NCBI RefSeq assembly: GCF_963678635.1
Contig: NW_026971587.1
Coordinates: forward strand, 23,001-87,000
Length of the DNA stretch: 64,000 bases
Origin: Symsagittifera roscoffensis
Lineage: Eukaryota > Xenacoelomorpha > Acoela > Convolutidae
Direction of reading: 5' to 3'
Positions 32,398 through 44,605 of the stretch are shown here, in pieces (positions within the stretch are counted from its first letter, which is position 1; each line of letters starts with the position of its first letter). Made by a program: the position numbers and the translations under genes. The notes beneath the pieces are model-generated. The model was not told where the DNA came from. It did not search any database and saw only the letters and a list, made by a program, of their open reading frames with translations.

Positions 32398-33760
32398 TAG
32401 CTTCTAAATTTTCAATGAATGCAAAAATCTTTTCATACAGTTTTTTAGTGTCGATGAAAGTAGTCGTGGTCACTTTGTCTTTTCAAGAAAAAGTCATAGA
32501 GTTTGTTCACGCTAAATTTGATCTTTAGCGGTTTGACCTTCGATGTATCTTAAAGTGCAATTCAGTTCATTTGCCTTAGGTTATTTATATTCCAATTTAT
32601 TACCTGCTAAGTTATGTCAAAAACCGAAAAAAAATCATTGCGACCTAGCTAAGAGTCTGAACTACTTTCATCGACTTTTTAAAAAATGAAAGGTAAAAAT
32701 AAACCCGAAAATTGAATCTTTCGCTATGCGGATTCAAACATACGACTAGGTGGTTTGGTTTTGCACGTCCTCGCTTCTGCGCCAAGGGGCCCTTGAAAAT
32801 TACAAACTAGCCACCAATAAAGTAGCTGCATATGCTAATAAATTGCTAATGCGATGCCGCAAACTGAAGACATTCTCTAATTTTGCATGCAATAGACTGA
32901 AAACCATAAAACCAAATTATAAATTATCCATCTCAAAAACTTGCGATATATATTGAAGTTGAAAATTTTTCAAATTCAGTTTAGTACTGAAACATAGCTT
33001 TTTCAGATCAATTGGGTTATGTTTTATCAAATTTCGAAGCAGATGATATCAAAAAGCAAAATTAGTGGATGTCTTAAGTTTGCGGCATCGCATTAGCAAT
33101 TTATTAGCATATGCAGCTGCTTTATTGGTAGCTAAACTTTGTAAATGTTCAAGGGCCCTATGGCGCATATGCGAGGACGTGCGAAGCCAAACCACCTGGT
33201 CGTATATTTGAATCCGCATAGCGAAAGATTCATTTTTCGGGTTTATTTTTACCTTTCATTTTTTAAAGAGTCGATGAACGTAATTCGCAATGATTTTCGG
33301 TTTTTTTTCAGGAAAGTTCTTGAAATTTGTTCTGGCTCATTTATTGTTTCGCAGTGTGATTTTTGATTTCTAGTGACTTTTCAAATGTCAATCACAAGCT
33401 TTAGGTCATTAATTTGTTCTTCGAAATTTGGGATTTTTCAAAGCAAAACAAGTCATTTTTTTTCCTGTTTAATCGCGTTCATTGACTCTTTTCCAACTGT
33501 CTGTTGGCTATGTTTTCATTTGTCACTGCTAATTTTTGTCGTTTTCTCGCTTGTGTTTGCGAAGCACAGCTTCGCCTCTTCGTTAGCTTCTAAATTTTCA
33601 ATGAATGCAAAAATCTTTTCATACAGTTTTTTAGTGTCGATGAAAGTAGTCGTGGTCACTTTGTCTTTTCAAGAAAAAGTCATAGAGTTTGTTCACGCTA
33701 AATTTGATCTTTAGCGGTTTGACCTTCGATGTATCTTAAAGTGCAATTCAGTTCATTTGC
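31388..33760. repeat. Near-perfect 1.19-kb tandem duplication
   Basis: Units 31388-32574 and 32575-33760. I find only two differences: A/G at 31432 versus 32619, and one T in the homopolymer near 32113 versus 33300. The junction is at TTGCCTTAGG, shared by both units. Each unit includes the fold-back centre and the 3' hairpin of the family A element. Confidence 0.9.
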
Positions 33761-36473
33761 TAAAAGGCAGGGAAAAACGAGTAAGGAAAGCTGAAATTGT
33801 TGAGAAATGAAAGCGGAAATGGCGCAAAGCAGCGTAAACAACATTAATGTCCGATAGTGGATTTTATATTTCAGGTTTCCCAGCGGAAAATTAAGTGCCA
33901 TATTGATCAAGTTTTTTTCAAATTGGGCTAACTTTATCAACGAAGTGTCCGTCAAAAAACATACCTGAATTTCTGAGAGCCTGAAAGCCATGTCTTTTTC
34001 TGAATCATTAACGTAGTGAAAGTACTTATATAGGTCTTGGTGTTTTTTTCGAATTAGTCTTATAATTTTTTTGCGGCTTGACTTCTTTCTGAGTTCAATT
34101 CATTTCTTCGTTTACACAAGCAAAGCTTGTGTTATATTATGAACTCTTTTTTTGCAACCTACGTCGCAAATATTGTTGCGACACAAATATTGTTGCGACA
34201 AATTGTTCATTTTGATCAATAACTGGTTTTGAATTTGACTGGTACTGCTAATGCGTCATAATTGGCGAGCGTCACTTGAGCAATTTTGTAGAATCGAAGT
34301 TTTACTCATTCAGTTTTTACCACTTATTAACACTTTTCCAACCATGTCTTCAAAAATAATGCCCCGAATGATCGCCTTGTGAAATTCAATTATCTCAAAG
34401 GCTGTGAAAAACGTTTCATTATCTGATGTAATATAATTTGTCTTAATTTTCTACGATTTTTTTTTTGGGTACGATTCTTTGGCCATAGGATAGGAACCCA
34501 TCGTGATGAAATTTTGCGGTCCTTTGCTACACTGAACATTATTTAAGGTTTGCAAAATGGATTCGGTATAGCCTTGAAAGTACCACCCAATTAACTTTCT
34601 TCACCGGTTTCTCTTCGCTGGTTTATTACAGACTATCTATGTTCGGTTAATTTTTTAAAAAAAATTGTCAAACTTAGGTTTCATTAGTGAGATATGGGAT
34701 GGAAAAAGGTTTTGATTCCGGAATTCAATTTAACTTAATTTAACTCGTCCTTAATCTTTGTGACTTTTTTGTTGGATCATTTTGGATTTGAGAAATTTTT
34801 GAAATTTCTCTACCCGGTAGCTTTTAATAACAGGATTGTGGCTTTTGTCTTCTGGATTTTGAAGAACTTCCGTAATGACTAAGTTCGTGAATAATCTACG
34901 TACACAATTGTGGATAAAACAATAACAATGAGTAGCGAATTCTGCATTGCATTATTTTTTTCATCTCAATCCATCATCAGTTACAAGATTTTGTCCACCG
35001 TACTTGAACAGAACAATCTTGAAAGTTTGGAGTTTTAGTTATTAAGAGCCAGTGAACATAAAAGGCTCTAATAACTACAGATGTGCATTGATACATATTA
35101 ATGCAATTATGAATGCACTTAGGTATATGTATGTACTTCACGAGTTCAGTTCAATATCATCTAAAAAAATTTGCCCTTTCCAAATACGAAGGTGGAAATG
35201 GCCTCAAAAAACGCAAATAACTTCTAGTTTCGAAAGTAGGTTTTAATTTTTGGATTTAGCAGTCTAATAAAAATTTTACTTATTCAAAGAGCATTGAGGC
35301 CATATATTATTTAATTTGAAATTCAAAATTTTTCTGTTTTTTTTTCTGTTTCCTTGCGTTCATTGACTGTTTTCCAACTTTCTGTTAGCTATGTTTTGAT
35401 TTGTATTTTGGAATTGCGGAATCAAACGTTTTTTGTAGTGTGCAGACAATTTTCATTCTAATTATTGCGACGACTTGAAAAATGGGGAGGAACTTTTTAT
35501 TCGGGTGTGTTTTTGTTGTTGTTCCGGCCATTGAAAATGGGGAGCAACTTTGTATTAGGGTGTTTTAGTTTTTTTTCTATTTTAGTCTTATTTCGATCGA
35601 ATAAAGGCGAGCTAGCCGGCGAGAATAGTTTATTTATGCTTAATTTAAGTCGCGAAAATTAAGTTTCAGTCAAGTAAAAGTGTTTTTAGGATTTTTTTCT
35701 TCGAAAATTTGGGGTTCGCTATGACTGACGATTATGCCTAGTTTGTATTTTTTGGTCAGATCCTTTCATCACACAACATAGAAAAAAAATAATTATTTGA
35801 AAAACTTTTGTATTTTGTATGACTATAGTTGGAACTTTCCCACGTGCTGTTTGCCCTGTGAAAAAAATCTCAGCAAAAAAAATAAGTTTTGATTTTTTTA
35901 AATAATTTTTGTTTTCCTAATCAATTGTCTACAATTTTTGCCTATTTTGCTATGACATTCGTATATTCCTAAGTTCCAATTTTTCGTTCAGATCCTTTTA
36001 TCATACCACGCTGAAAAAAAACGACACTAATCTGAATTTTTTCTAGACTGTGGTCGGAAGATTCTGTGTTACTTGCACAGTAACCGGCTTTCCTTGTTGT
36101 AATTTTGCTAATATTTTATGGTTTCCTTCATTCAGTTGAACGGTTTAAAGACTGTTAAACTTGTCTGATATAAATTATTGGAACAATGGCAGTCAAAGGA
36201 AGCCAAATTTATATAGGAGTAAGTTAAATTTAAGTGAAGCCAAATTTAAGTGAAATATAGGAGTAAATCTTTCTTATTCCATTGTTGATGAATCATTTTC
36301 CATTAATCGGCTAATATAACCGAAGGAAAGAAGTGGTTTAACAAGACAATTTATGGTTTAATAAGAAATAAGATGTTTTAATGAAATTGACAAAAGCATA
36401 ATTTCAAAGAAGTTCGATGATTGAAACTAACTATCAGTTAAGATGATGTTGGTTCATTGTGTATTAATTTCAG

Positions 36474-39400
36474 GTGACTGCATGTATGGATTTGAGTGAA
36501 ATAGAGGCTGAGTTGGCAGAGATTGAGCGGAAGGAAAGTGCAATAGATGGAAAGATTGGCCAACTACTCAGAGATCAACACAACGTGAACGATTCTCTCT
36601 CTTCTGTCTTCCAAATCTCCAAACAACTCACAGCTGTAGATTCAGATGTGGAGACACTGCATGACAAACTGAAAGACACAGCGGCCTTATCGGACAAAAT
36701 CAGCAAACGGGTAGGGATCGAGTACAGAGAAAATTTCCAAAATTTTGCCCTTATAAGCATAAAACGACTGGTAAGATGTATGGTATGCTATCACCGAGCA
36801 CTCTTGGATTCTATCACTATACTTTATTAGAGATGGCTAAAGTAATTAAAAGGCTCTGCAGTTTGTCGAACGGCTTCAAAAGTTTAATTTTGTTGGAATC
36901 TATGAAGAGATTCATCGAAGATCACCTGCGCACCTAGCGAAAGCTCTAGATCGTTCCCTGAAGGATCCTCGTTTAATTTCAGGTGCGTCACCTGGACAAA
37001 GTGAAAACGAGAGTGGAAGCTGTGATCCAGCGAGTGGAAGACATTTTGGACTTGAAGAACTGCACAGACGGCATCAAAATAGCCCTGGACAACGAGGACT
37101 ACGAGATAGCAGCTGGACACATCCATAGGTACAGAACATTAGACACCAACTTCCTGAAGAACAATGCGAGTGAGAGTGTGAGTATCGAGGCCTCAATTGA
37201 GATTCTGGAGAATGCGGAACAGCAAATGCAGAAAGTGGCTCGCATGAAGTTCGAGAACGCATACAAGGCTAGTGCATAATTTAATAGCGCTTTTTCTCTT
37301 ATTTAGGTCTCGCATTTTCTAAAAGTGATTATGAAACAAAAGGAATAGGTTCATTCGCTTCATTTATTTGTTTTTCTGACACGAAAAGTTTTAAAAATAG
37401 TGTTAATTTAAGTCTCAATTTAACATTTGAGGTTTGACTTCGATTTCTTTTAGAAGCACTGAATAATCATGTGCTAAATGTAAAGCATTTTACGTTCTTC
37501 GATAAAAAATTGTAATGGTGCAAAAAGGGAGGATTTTGTCAATTTCTTCGGATTTTGTCATATTCTTTATCCTTTTAGAACAATCTTACTGACTAAATTT
37601 TTTTTACGTCCTCAATTTGTTGTTCCGACCATTTGAAAAAGGGGGAGGAAATTTGCATTCGGCTGTTTTAGTTTTTTTCTTTTTCCACGCAAAATCAGCT
37701 ACAATAAATAGTCATCGGAGAGAATTGAGTGATATATCATACTTAAGCCCTTTCAGTGGTGATTTGAACGACATTAAAAAATTTTGAAAACGTTTACCCT
37801 GTGTCGAGACCAATCGGTTTGAAATTTTTGATTTTTCGTCTAAATTCGAGCGAGTAAAGCAAGCGAGCATGCTTATTTATGCTTAATTTAGACCGCATAC
37901 AATAGCCTTTTTATGCTTAATTTTAATTTTATGCAAGTAAAATTAGTTTTTGGAGTTTAATGCCATTTTGAGAATAAAAAACTTCAAAAGTTCAAAAAAT
38001 TTATTTTATTTTTTTATTATTTTTTGATGTTTTTTTTATGTTTCCAGTCATTTTTCTTCCAAAATTGTTCTCCTGTTTACCTCTATTACTATTACCGTCG
38101 AATATGCCTACATCATAGTTTTCTGTCAGATCCTTTTATCAAACCACGCAGAAAAACAACACTAATTTGGCAAAAAATGTTCCTGTAGTTTTTAAGACTA
38201 TAGTCGGAACATTCTGTGCTACTTGCACATTAACCGGCTATCCTCGTTTTTGATTGAATTTTAGACTCTTGAGTTTTAGTCTAAAGCTCCCAGTTACCTA
38301 TTCCGGTCTCCGTTTTATTGCGAGCCTTTTTTTTAAATTAAAGAAGCTTAGTTTTCTTAAATTTATGTGCTGAGTTTTTGCTTAAAACAGTAAAGTTTTT
38401 GCTGCTTGTATTTGAGAACAGTCACGTCTTATGGCTGAGAGGTCCTTGCTTCTGTATTTTGATAACGTAGTGAAGACTCTTAAATAGTTCGTGAGTCTGT
38501 TTTTTTTTCGGGAAAATCTTCAATTTTTTTCACGCTCAAATTTGCTCACTTCATCATTTTTACACATGCATAGCTTGTGTTATAGTATGAACTATCTTTT
38601 TTTTCCAAACTAAGTCGCAAATATTGTTGCGATGCAATTGTTGCGACTAAATGTGTTCATTTTGAATTGTTCAGCTATTAAGTACAGCCAATGCTAAGGA
38701 TATTAACACAGACTATTATATTACAAATAGCAAGCTTCGAGGTATCATGGATCTGTAGCGTAGAAGTAGGGAAGGAGACCAGCAACAAAATAAGAGCGTT
38801 CGAACCTGGGCAGGGTCGGATGTTTTTAATGAACTTTTTTGTATACTAGTTAAAATGCGTCCGCTCTATAAATTGGGCATGTTAGTTGGTAACTTTCTTT
38901 TTTTTTTCAAATTGAGTGGTACTGCCAGTGCTTTATAATTGGAGTGCGTCACTTAGCAGTTATGTAGACTCATAATTGGCGTGCGTCACTTAAGAAATTT
39001 TGTAGACTCAAAATTTTACTCATTCAGTTTTTCTCCACTAGCGTTATTGGTCATATTTTTGCTTTTGTATGCGAAGTGCAACTTCGCCTCTGTGTTAAAT
39101 AGATTTCGTGGTTTTACTGTTCGTGTTTTTTAAATATATTTCGAGATTTTTTTGTTTTTTGGGAAAAATCAATTTTTTTTACATTCAAATTTGTTTTATC
39201 TCCTTTATTAATAGGAAGGCAAACTCCATTATCGAACAGCAAAAATTAACAGGTCACAAAAAATTTGGGCGATTTCCAATTTCGAAAGTGGATTGTAATT
39301 TTCAGATTTTGCAGCTGAATAAAAATTTAGCATATTGATTCAGTTATCTTAAATTGAGTTCGTTTTATCAAAAAGTAATTTTTTTTTTTCAGAATTTCAA

Positions 39401-42400
39401 ATGAGTTTTAAGGCAATCTATTTTTTCCCTGGAAATGTGAAAGAGATTTTTTTATCAAAAAACAAGTCAGTATCTTCGTTCTGTTAACTTGCGTTCGTTG
39501 ACTCTTTCCAACTGTCTGTTGGCTGTGTTTAGGTATGAAAAAACGAAATGATTTTCACTTATATAGGTCTCTATGATTTTTGTTTTTTTTTCCGCAAAAA
39601 ATGTCAAAACGCTCTAATAACTACTGAAGTTCATTCATACATTTTATTGCATTTATGCCCTTTATTGTATGTATGCCCTTTTTGAATTCAATTCAAATAC
39701 ATCTGGCAAACGGTAAGCAAACTGCGTTCTGCAATTACGGAAGCGGAAATGGCGCGAAAATACCTGAATTACTTCTAGCTTCGAAAGTGGATTTAATGTT
39801 AAGATTTCCCAGCGGAAGGAGCATTTTGTCCATTGATCCAGTAAAGCTGCATCAAATAGCGTGCCTCACATCAAAGTGAAGCAATTTTGAGCCGAAATAT
39901 TTCGGCGCATTTGCTGCTTGCTTATCGAAAACTAAAATGTTGCTGCGTGCATCAATCCCCATAAAAATGCAGGTAGAAGATCTTGTTAAATATGAACTAG
40001 AAACATCCCAATTTATAGAGAGCCTGAAGACTTTTCGGTCGTTATAAATGAAGTACCTTTTAATGAAAAACTGACATTGGTTTCAATAGAAAAGCACCCA
40101 ATTAGAAACATGTCATCTCTTTCCTTATGGATTCAATGCCTTGGGTTCAATATGTAAAGATATTTTTCATGCCATTAAAGCGTAAGCGGAGATTTAAAGC
40201 GTCTAAGAAATCGTTCCAAAATAAACTGAGGCATGATAATTTTTTCCATTTATCAAGTATTTGAATGCAAAATATGTCACTTTGTTTTTTAAATAGCGAT
40301 GCAGAATGAACCCAATTTAACATTGTTAAATTGCGTTCATTAAATCAACTTTTCCTTAGCTTAGACTAATTTGCCAAGAGGGAATAAACCAATGCACTGT
40401 TTCTTTTGACAATGGATGGAACAGTGGTTGGATATCGGTTTTTTTGTTATCGTTTTGTGCAATGATGAATATGGGTGTTGGAAAACGTTTTTTATATCTC
40501 ATTATTTGCTATGATTAATTTGGTTGCTGGAATACGTTTTTTAGCTTTCATTTTTTGCAATGATGGATGTGGTTGGAAATAGTCTTTTGTGCTACTTGCG
40601 TTTCATTCGACTCTTATTGATCATCCGCCACTCAAGGCACAGCAAGGAACTATAGCCTAGGGTGTGATTTTTTTCAACGCATAATCAGGTACTACACTGA
40701 ATGTCAGATAGGGTCAATTAGTATATCATTTTAAAATCTTGCAGAATTGATCTTAATTCAAGAGATATCAAAAGTTTGTCTGTGTCGAGAAAAACTGAGG
40801 TTATATCAAAAAAGCTTTAAATTCAAAGAGCTTTAACCCGATATATTTATATTTTTTCTTCGAAATTTGAAAGTTTTCAAAACTTTTCGATCATTCTTTT
40901 TCGGTTTTCTTGTTTTTTTTAAACATTTTTACAGCCTTCTGACGGCTATAATCTATAATATCAAGAAAATGCATTTTTGAGTAGGAGTTAAAATAATTGC
41001 TACGCTATCATATTCTGATGTGCTGGTCGATTTCTTAATTTCTTTTGTGCATCAGTTACAGTAGTCGGAACAATCTGAGCTACTCGGACAGCCAACAGCT
41101 GTCATCATTATTCGGCTTCATTTTTGTCTTTTTTTCTTGAGGTGATCTATCTTCCTTTTATTATAATGCCTTGTTGACTTTTGTCTTAATTTTTGAAGTT
41201 AAATTATTTCATTGACACTTAATTGACAATTTTACGGCCGATGTCCCCACAAGTCTATGGTTGACAACCTATTCCTTCAGCACGTATATGATATGCAATT
41301 GGTTTTTTTTAATGTGTAGGAGCAAGATGCGCAGTCAATAGAGCGGTTCTTCAAGATCTTCCCCCTTTTGGGATTGCAAAAGGAAGGCCTCTCTAAATTC
41401 GTCTCCTTCCTCTCTTCTCAAGTGGCATCCCAGACAGAACAGAACCTGAAGATGGCACTCGAATTCGTAGATAGAGACGAGGGCAGCAAAGTCATCTTCT
41501 CAGACACCTTCGTGTTACTCTTCGAAGGTCGGCTGGTGCTTGATTTCAAAAGTTAAAGAAATAAATCACCATGAAATCTTGTAACTTTATCTCGTAGTTG
41601 AGTTATTTGGCCTACAATGTCATTATCGGTGTGTTTTTCAAAGATTCACCCGCGACGCGAAATATTATTGGCTATTCCCCCATTTGAATTTCAGTTTTTA
41701 AAAACTAACGTTACGTTAGCATAATGTTGAAAAATTTCATGGTGAACCAACTAACTATTGTGAACACATTTGTTTTTTATACCTTTCCTCGTAAAATCAC
41801 GTATTCAGCCATAACAACACATAAGACATCTGAAAAATGATATTTTTTTGGGTCTTAGGGTAGCTCATGAAATCAATTCGGTCGGCCTTAAATTAAAGCA
41901 AACAATATTTCCAAAATTCATGCGCCCGCCATTGGTTATTGATTGCTATTAAGTCAGGAAAAGTCTTTAAACTTGTTCCCGCTCCAATTTGATTTTTCGA
42001 GGTTTGGCTTTTGTTTTTTCAAGTTCAATTCATTTCTTTGTTTAGAGGTGGGCAAACTTTACTATTGAACAGCGAAAATGTTAAGGCCATGAAACATGTA
42101 ATCGATTTCTAGTTACGATAGTGAAATTTTTCTAGGGGCAGTTTTGTGGACCTTTTTCTTAGGTCGACCAACTTGATTTTTCCGAGCTCTCCGAAACTAA
42201 TATACGGGGACCGTACTTTGTCAAAAATTTTCTGCGCCACAGGCAAATTTTAAAAAAACAGGCCAAAAAACGGACAAAAAATTTGTCGGCGCGCACTCCC
42301 CTCTTAAAATTAGTTATATTGGCGCCAAAGGCGCCTTGTGAAATATTTTGAGGTTGGTCTGCCTAAAATGGATGTCATAAAGTTATACCAAAGGGGGGAC

Positions 42401-44041
42401 CCTTTGGAAAAATTTGGCAACCAGAATTGAGGGAGGGGCTCGGTCCCCCCTCGGCACGCTGCTGCTTTAGATGTTGTTTCAGCGGGCTGACACTAGAAAC
42501 CTGTGGCTTTTGAAAGTATAAAGAGGACCCATATGTTCTTGTTTGCTTAACCATGAGTGATTTCAGGCCTCGCTAGAATAGTTGAGATGCACCAGCCTCT
42601 GGTTGAAACTTACTATGGACCAGGCTGGTTGACTGAGTTTGCACTGTTACTACAAGAGGAATGCGACAGACAAAGTAGCCTAATCTTTAAAAACTTCAAA
42701 CAGAAGAGGAGAATCGAAGAGAAGCTGGAACAAGTCAAACTACTTGGAGACTCAAGCGAAGAGATTATAGACGCGAAAGAAATTGATTCCATGTTGCAGG
42801 AGACGACTTTGATTAACGAACGGGCCGAGCTGTACCTTCGATTCATCAAGAGACGAATTATTGCTGATGTTTTTCTGACATGTGATACAGAAGATGAAAA
42901 AACTACCCGGTCTGAAAGTATAGAAAACGCGCTTAATAACTGTGGGCTATCCAAAATATTGCACGAATTGGTGGGTTTTTACCTTCGACTTGAGACCGTT
43001 TTCCTCAACAGATCTTTCCACGTGGCAGTACAAATGAATGTCGTAGAGGAGGGATCGATGACGTCATCAATGGTAGACGATGTTTTCTACGTACTGAAAA
43101 AGTGTCTAAGACGCACCATGTCAACTACAAATTCAGACGCCATCTGTGCAATGATCAACATATCAAATGGACTGCTTGAAAATGACTACTGCAAAGTCCT
43201 CATGGAGAAACTGAAAAATGCGATTCCATCCGGATATCTAGATACAGTATTCACTGGAAGGTACCAGAGCGAAGTGGTAGCTCAGTCCAGAAGTGTCTTC
43301 CTGGTATCTCTCAACAACTGCAGTGAGAGCATCCAGTTTCTGAAGACTCTTGTCGAGAGTCTAACCACAGATTGGCGAGGACTGACAGAAAGCAACTCAA
43401 ACTCGAACTCAACTCAAAAATCAAGAAATGCGAAGTCCAATGCAAAAGTAATGTCTTGCATACAAGATATGCATCATATTGCGAGAAGCATAGATGGAGT
43501 TTTGCAAGAGGGACATCATATTTTAGTCAAATACTTTTTGAAGCCATTGGTCAAAGCTTGTAGCGAAAACTTTGCCTTAATTTCGCATAATTTAACAGAG
43601 GAAGGCCTCGTTTTAAATGAAACCGAAGATCCATTTTCTCAGAAAATAATAGCGCCTGTGGATAATTTTATAGGAGACATTAAAGACTCACTTCTGGAGC
43701 GGAATTTCGAACTGATGATTTCAAATTTGTCTCAGACTTTGGTGATGTCATTTGAAAAAGTGATTTTCAAGATGAAGTTTTCCAGAAACGGAGGCTTGGC
43801 TTTCGACCGAGAAGTTCGAAGTCTCTCAAACTATCTCTCATCTGTAACTCAGTGGACTGTTAGAGAGAAGTTCACGAGGCTGCTTCAAATTTCAACTTTG
43901 CTCAACTTGGAGCAGGTCGAGGAAGTAAATGAGCTGCCAATACATTCCACTAGTTGGAAGATTACACCGGCTGAAATGCGACAAATTTTGAGTCTGAGGG
44001 AAGATTTCAGAGGAGAGGCGATCAAACGTCTGACGCTGTAA
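36474..44041 (+). CDS. COG4: Conserved oligomeric Golgi complex subunit 4
   Basis: Exons seen: 36474-36710 (first in-frame ATG at 36486), 36983-37267, 41320-41527, 42567-44041, all joining in frame to about 730 residues; vertebrate COG4 is about 785. Diagnostic stretches are VIQRVEDILDLKNCTDGIK, AAGHIHRYRTLD, ERFFKIFPLLGL, LLFEGLARIVE (across the last junction), VETYYGPGWLTEF, ELYLRFIKRRI, SSMVDDVFYVLKKC, FDREVRSLSNYLS and the C-terminus TPAEMRQILSLREDF. COG4 is a lobe-A subunit of the COG complex, tethering vesicles for retrograde intra-Golgi traffic. The first exon may be preceded by another, since a good acceptor (AATTTCAG) stands before it and about 30-50 N-terminal residues are absent. 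Intron 2 appears to be GC-AG. Confidence 0.93.
37268..41319 (+). other. COG4 intron with GC donor, repeat-filled
   Basis: A 4-kb intron. Ending the exon after TAC AAG (37267) and restarting at GAG CAA (41320) gives KEQDAQSIERFFKIF, equal in length to the vertebrate KEGDLPQVERFFKIF; the donor is then GCTAGT. A GT at 37272 would need a poorer donor and shorten the loop. The intron carries a family A copy (38562-39087), other repeat pieces and no coding frame. Confidence 0.65.
38562..39087 (+). repeat. Family A copy in the COG4 intron
   Basis: 5' hairpin ACACATGC/GCTTGTGT at 38562-38569 and 38573-38580. A tRNA-like module has a B-box GTTCGAACCTGGGC at about 38799. The 3' hairpin is GCGAAGT/ACTTCGC at 39071-39077 and 39081-39087. 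Compared with 32373-32389, one stem pair has changed from C-G to T-A on both sides. Confidence 0.6.
41528..42566 (+). other. COG4 intron 3 with family C repeat
   Basis: Contains a repeat at about 42161-42470 (GGCGCCAAAGGCGCC palindrome, CTAAAATGGATGTCATAAAG, then C-rich end CCCCTCGGCACGCTGCTG). Relatives at about 47034-47255, 49744-49928 and 52960-53278. The donor after the third exon is GTCGGC, weak but required by the frame. Confidence 0.6.
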
Positions 44042-44605
44042 AATTCAAAATAATTAGTGGAGGCAGATAAAACACACCTGGTGTAATGTTGTAAATTTGG
44101 TGTTAATTGCAATTTATTGTACACAGTCGATTTTCTTTTAAATTCTTTACCTCATATCGTATATAGTTATTTCTTAAATTCAGAATGCTGGTATATTTGT
44201 ACTTTCGAGACTCGAATAGGATACATTTGAGGCGAAGTAAATAGTTTGATTTTATAGTATTCTTAGATAGGGTCGAGTCGGATCTTGGACTGAAATTTCC
44301 CTTCCATAGAAAAAATCACGCGCTGCAAAAAAGGTGTCGGGAAATTGGCCAAAAGCTCCATTTTTGAAGGTACAGACAAGAAAGTTTTTTGGCACTCTAC
44401 ATCTCGAAATATACCATATATTCACGCCAAACGCATTTCCGGGAAATCTAAGCTTTGAGTTGACAAAATTGGATGCTGTGAAAGAAAACCAATACTAAAA
44501 TTCGTTGATGGTTCTGGGATTGTAGCTTGAATCTCTTTGTGATTGTTAAAAAGTTGTGTGGACTTTTTTGTGTTTCAATAAAAGTTAATTTGCTACAGAT
44601 TGAGC

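Larger units (their letters stand above)
30147..36473. other. HID1-COG4 interval, repeats only
   Basis: 6.3 kb. Apart from the repeats listed separately I see no gene; the short frames have no domain. A possible additional 5' exon of COG4 might lie here but could not be picked out. Scattered pieces of the family 'GAACGTAGTGAA...CTTATATAGG' occur at 34008-34040, with relatives at 25725, 28008 and 38463. Confidence 0.5.
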
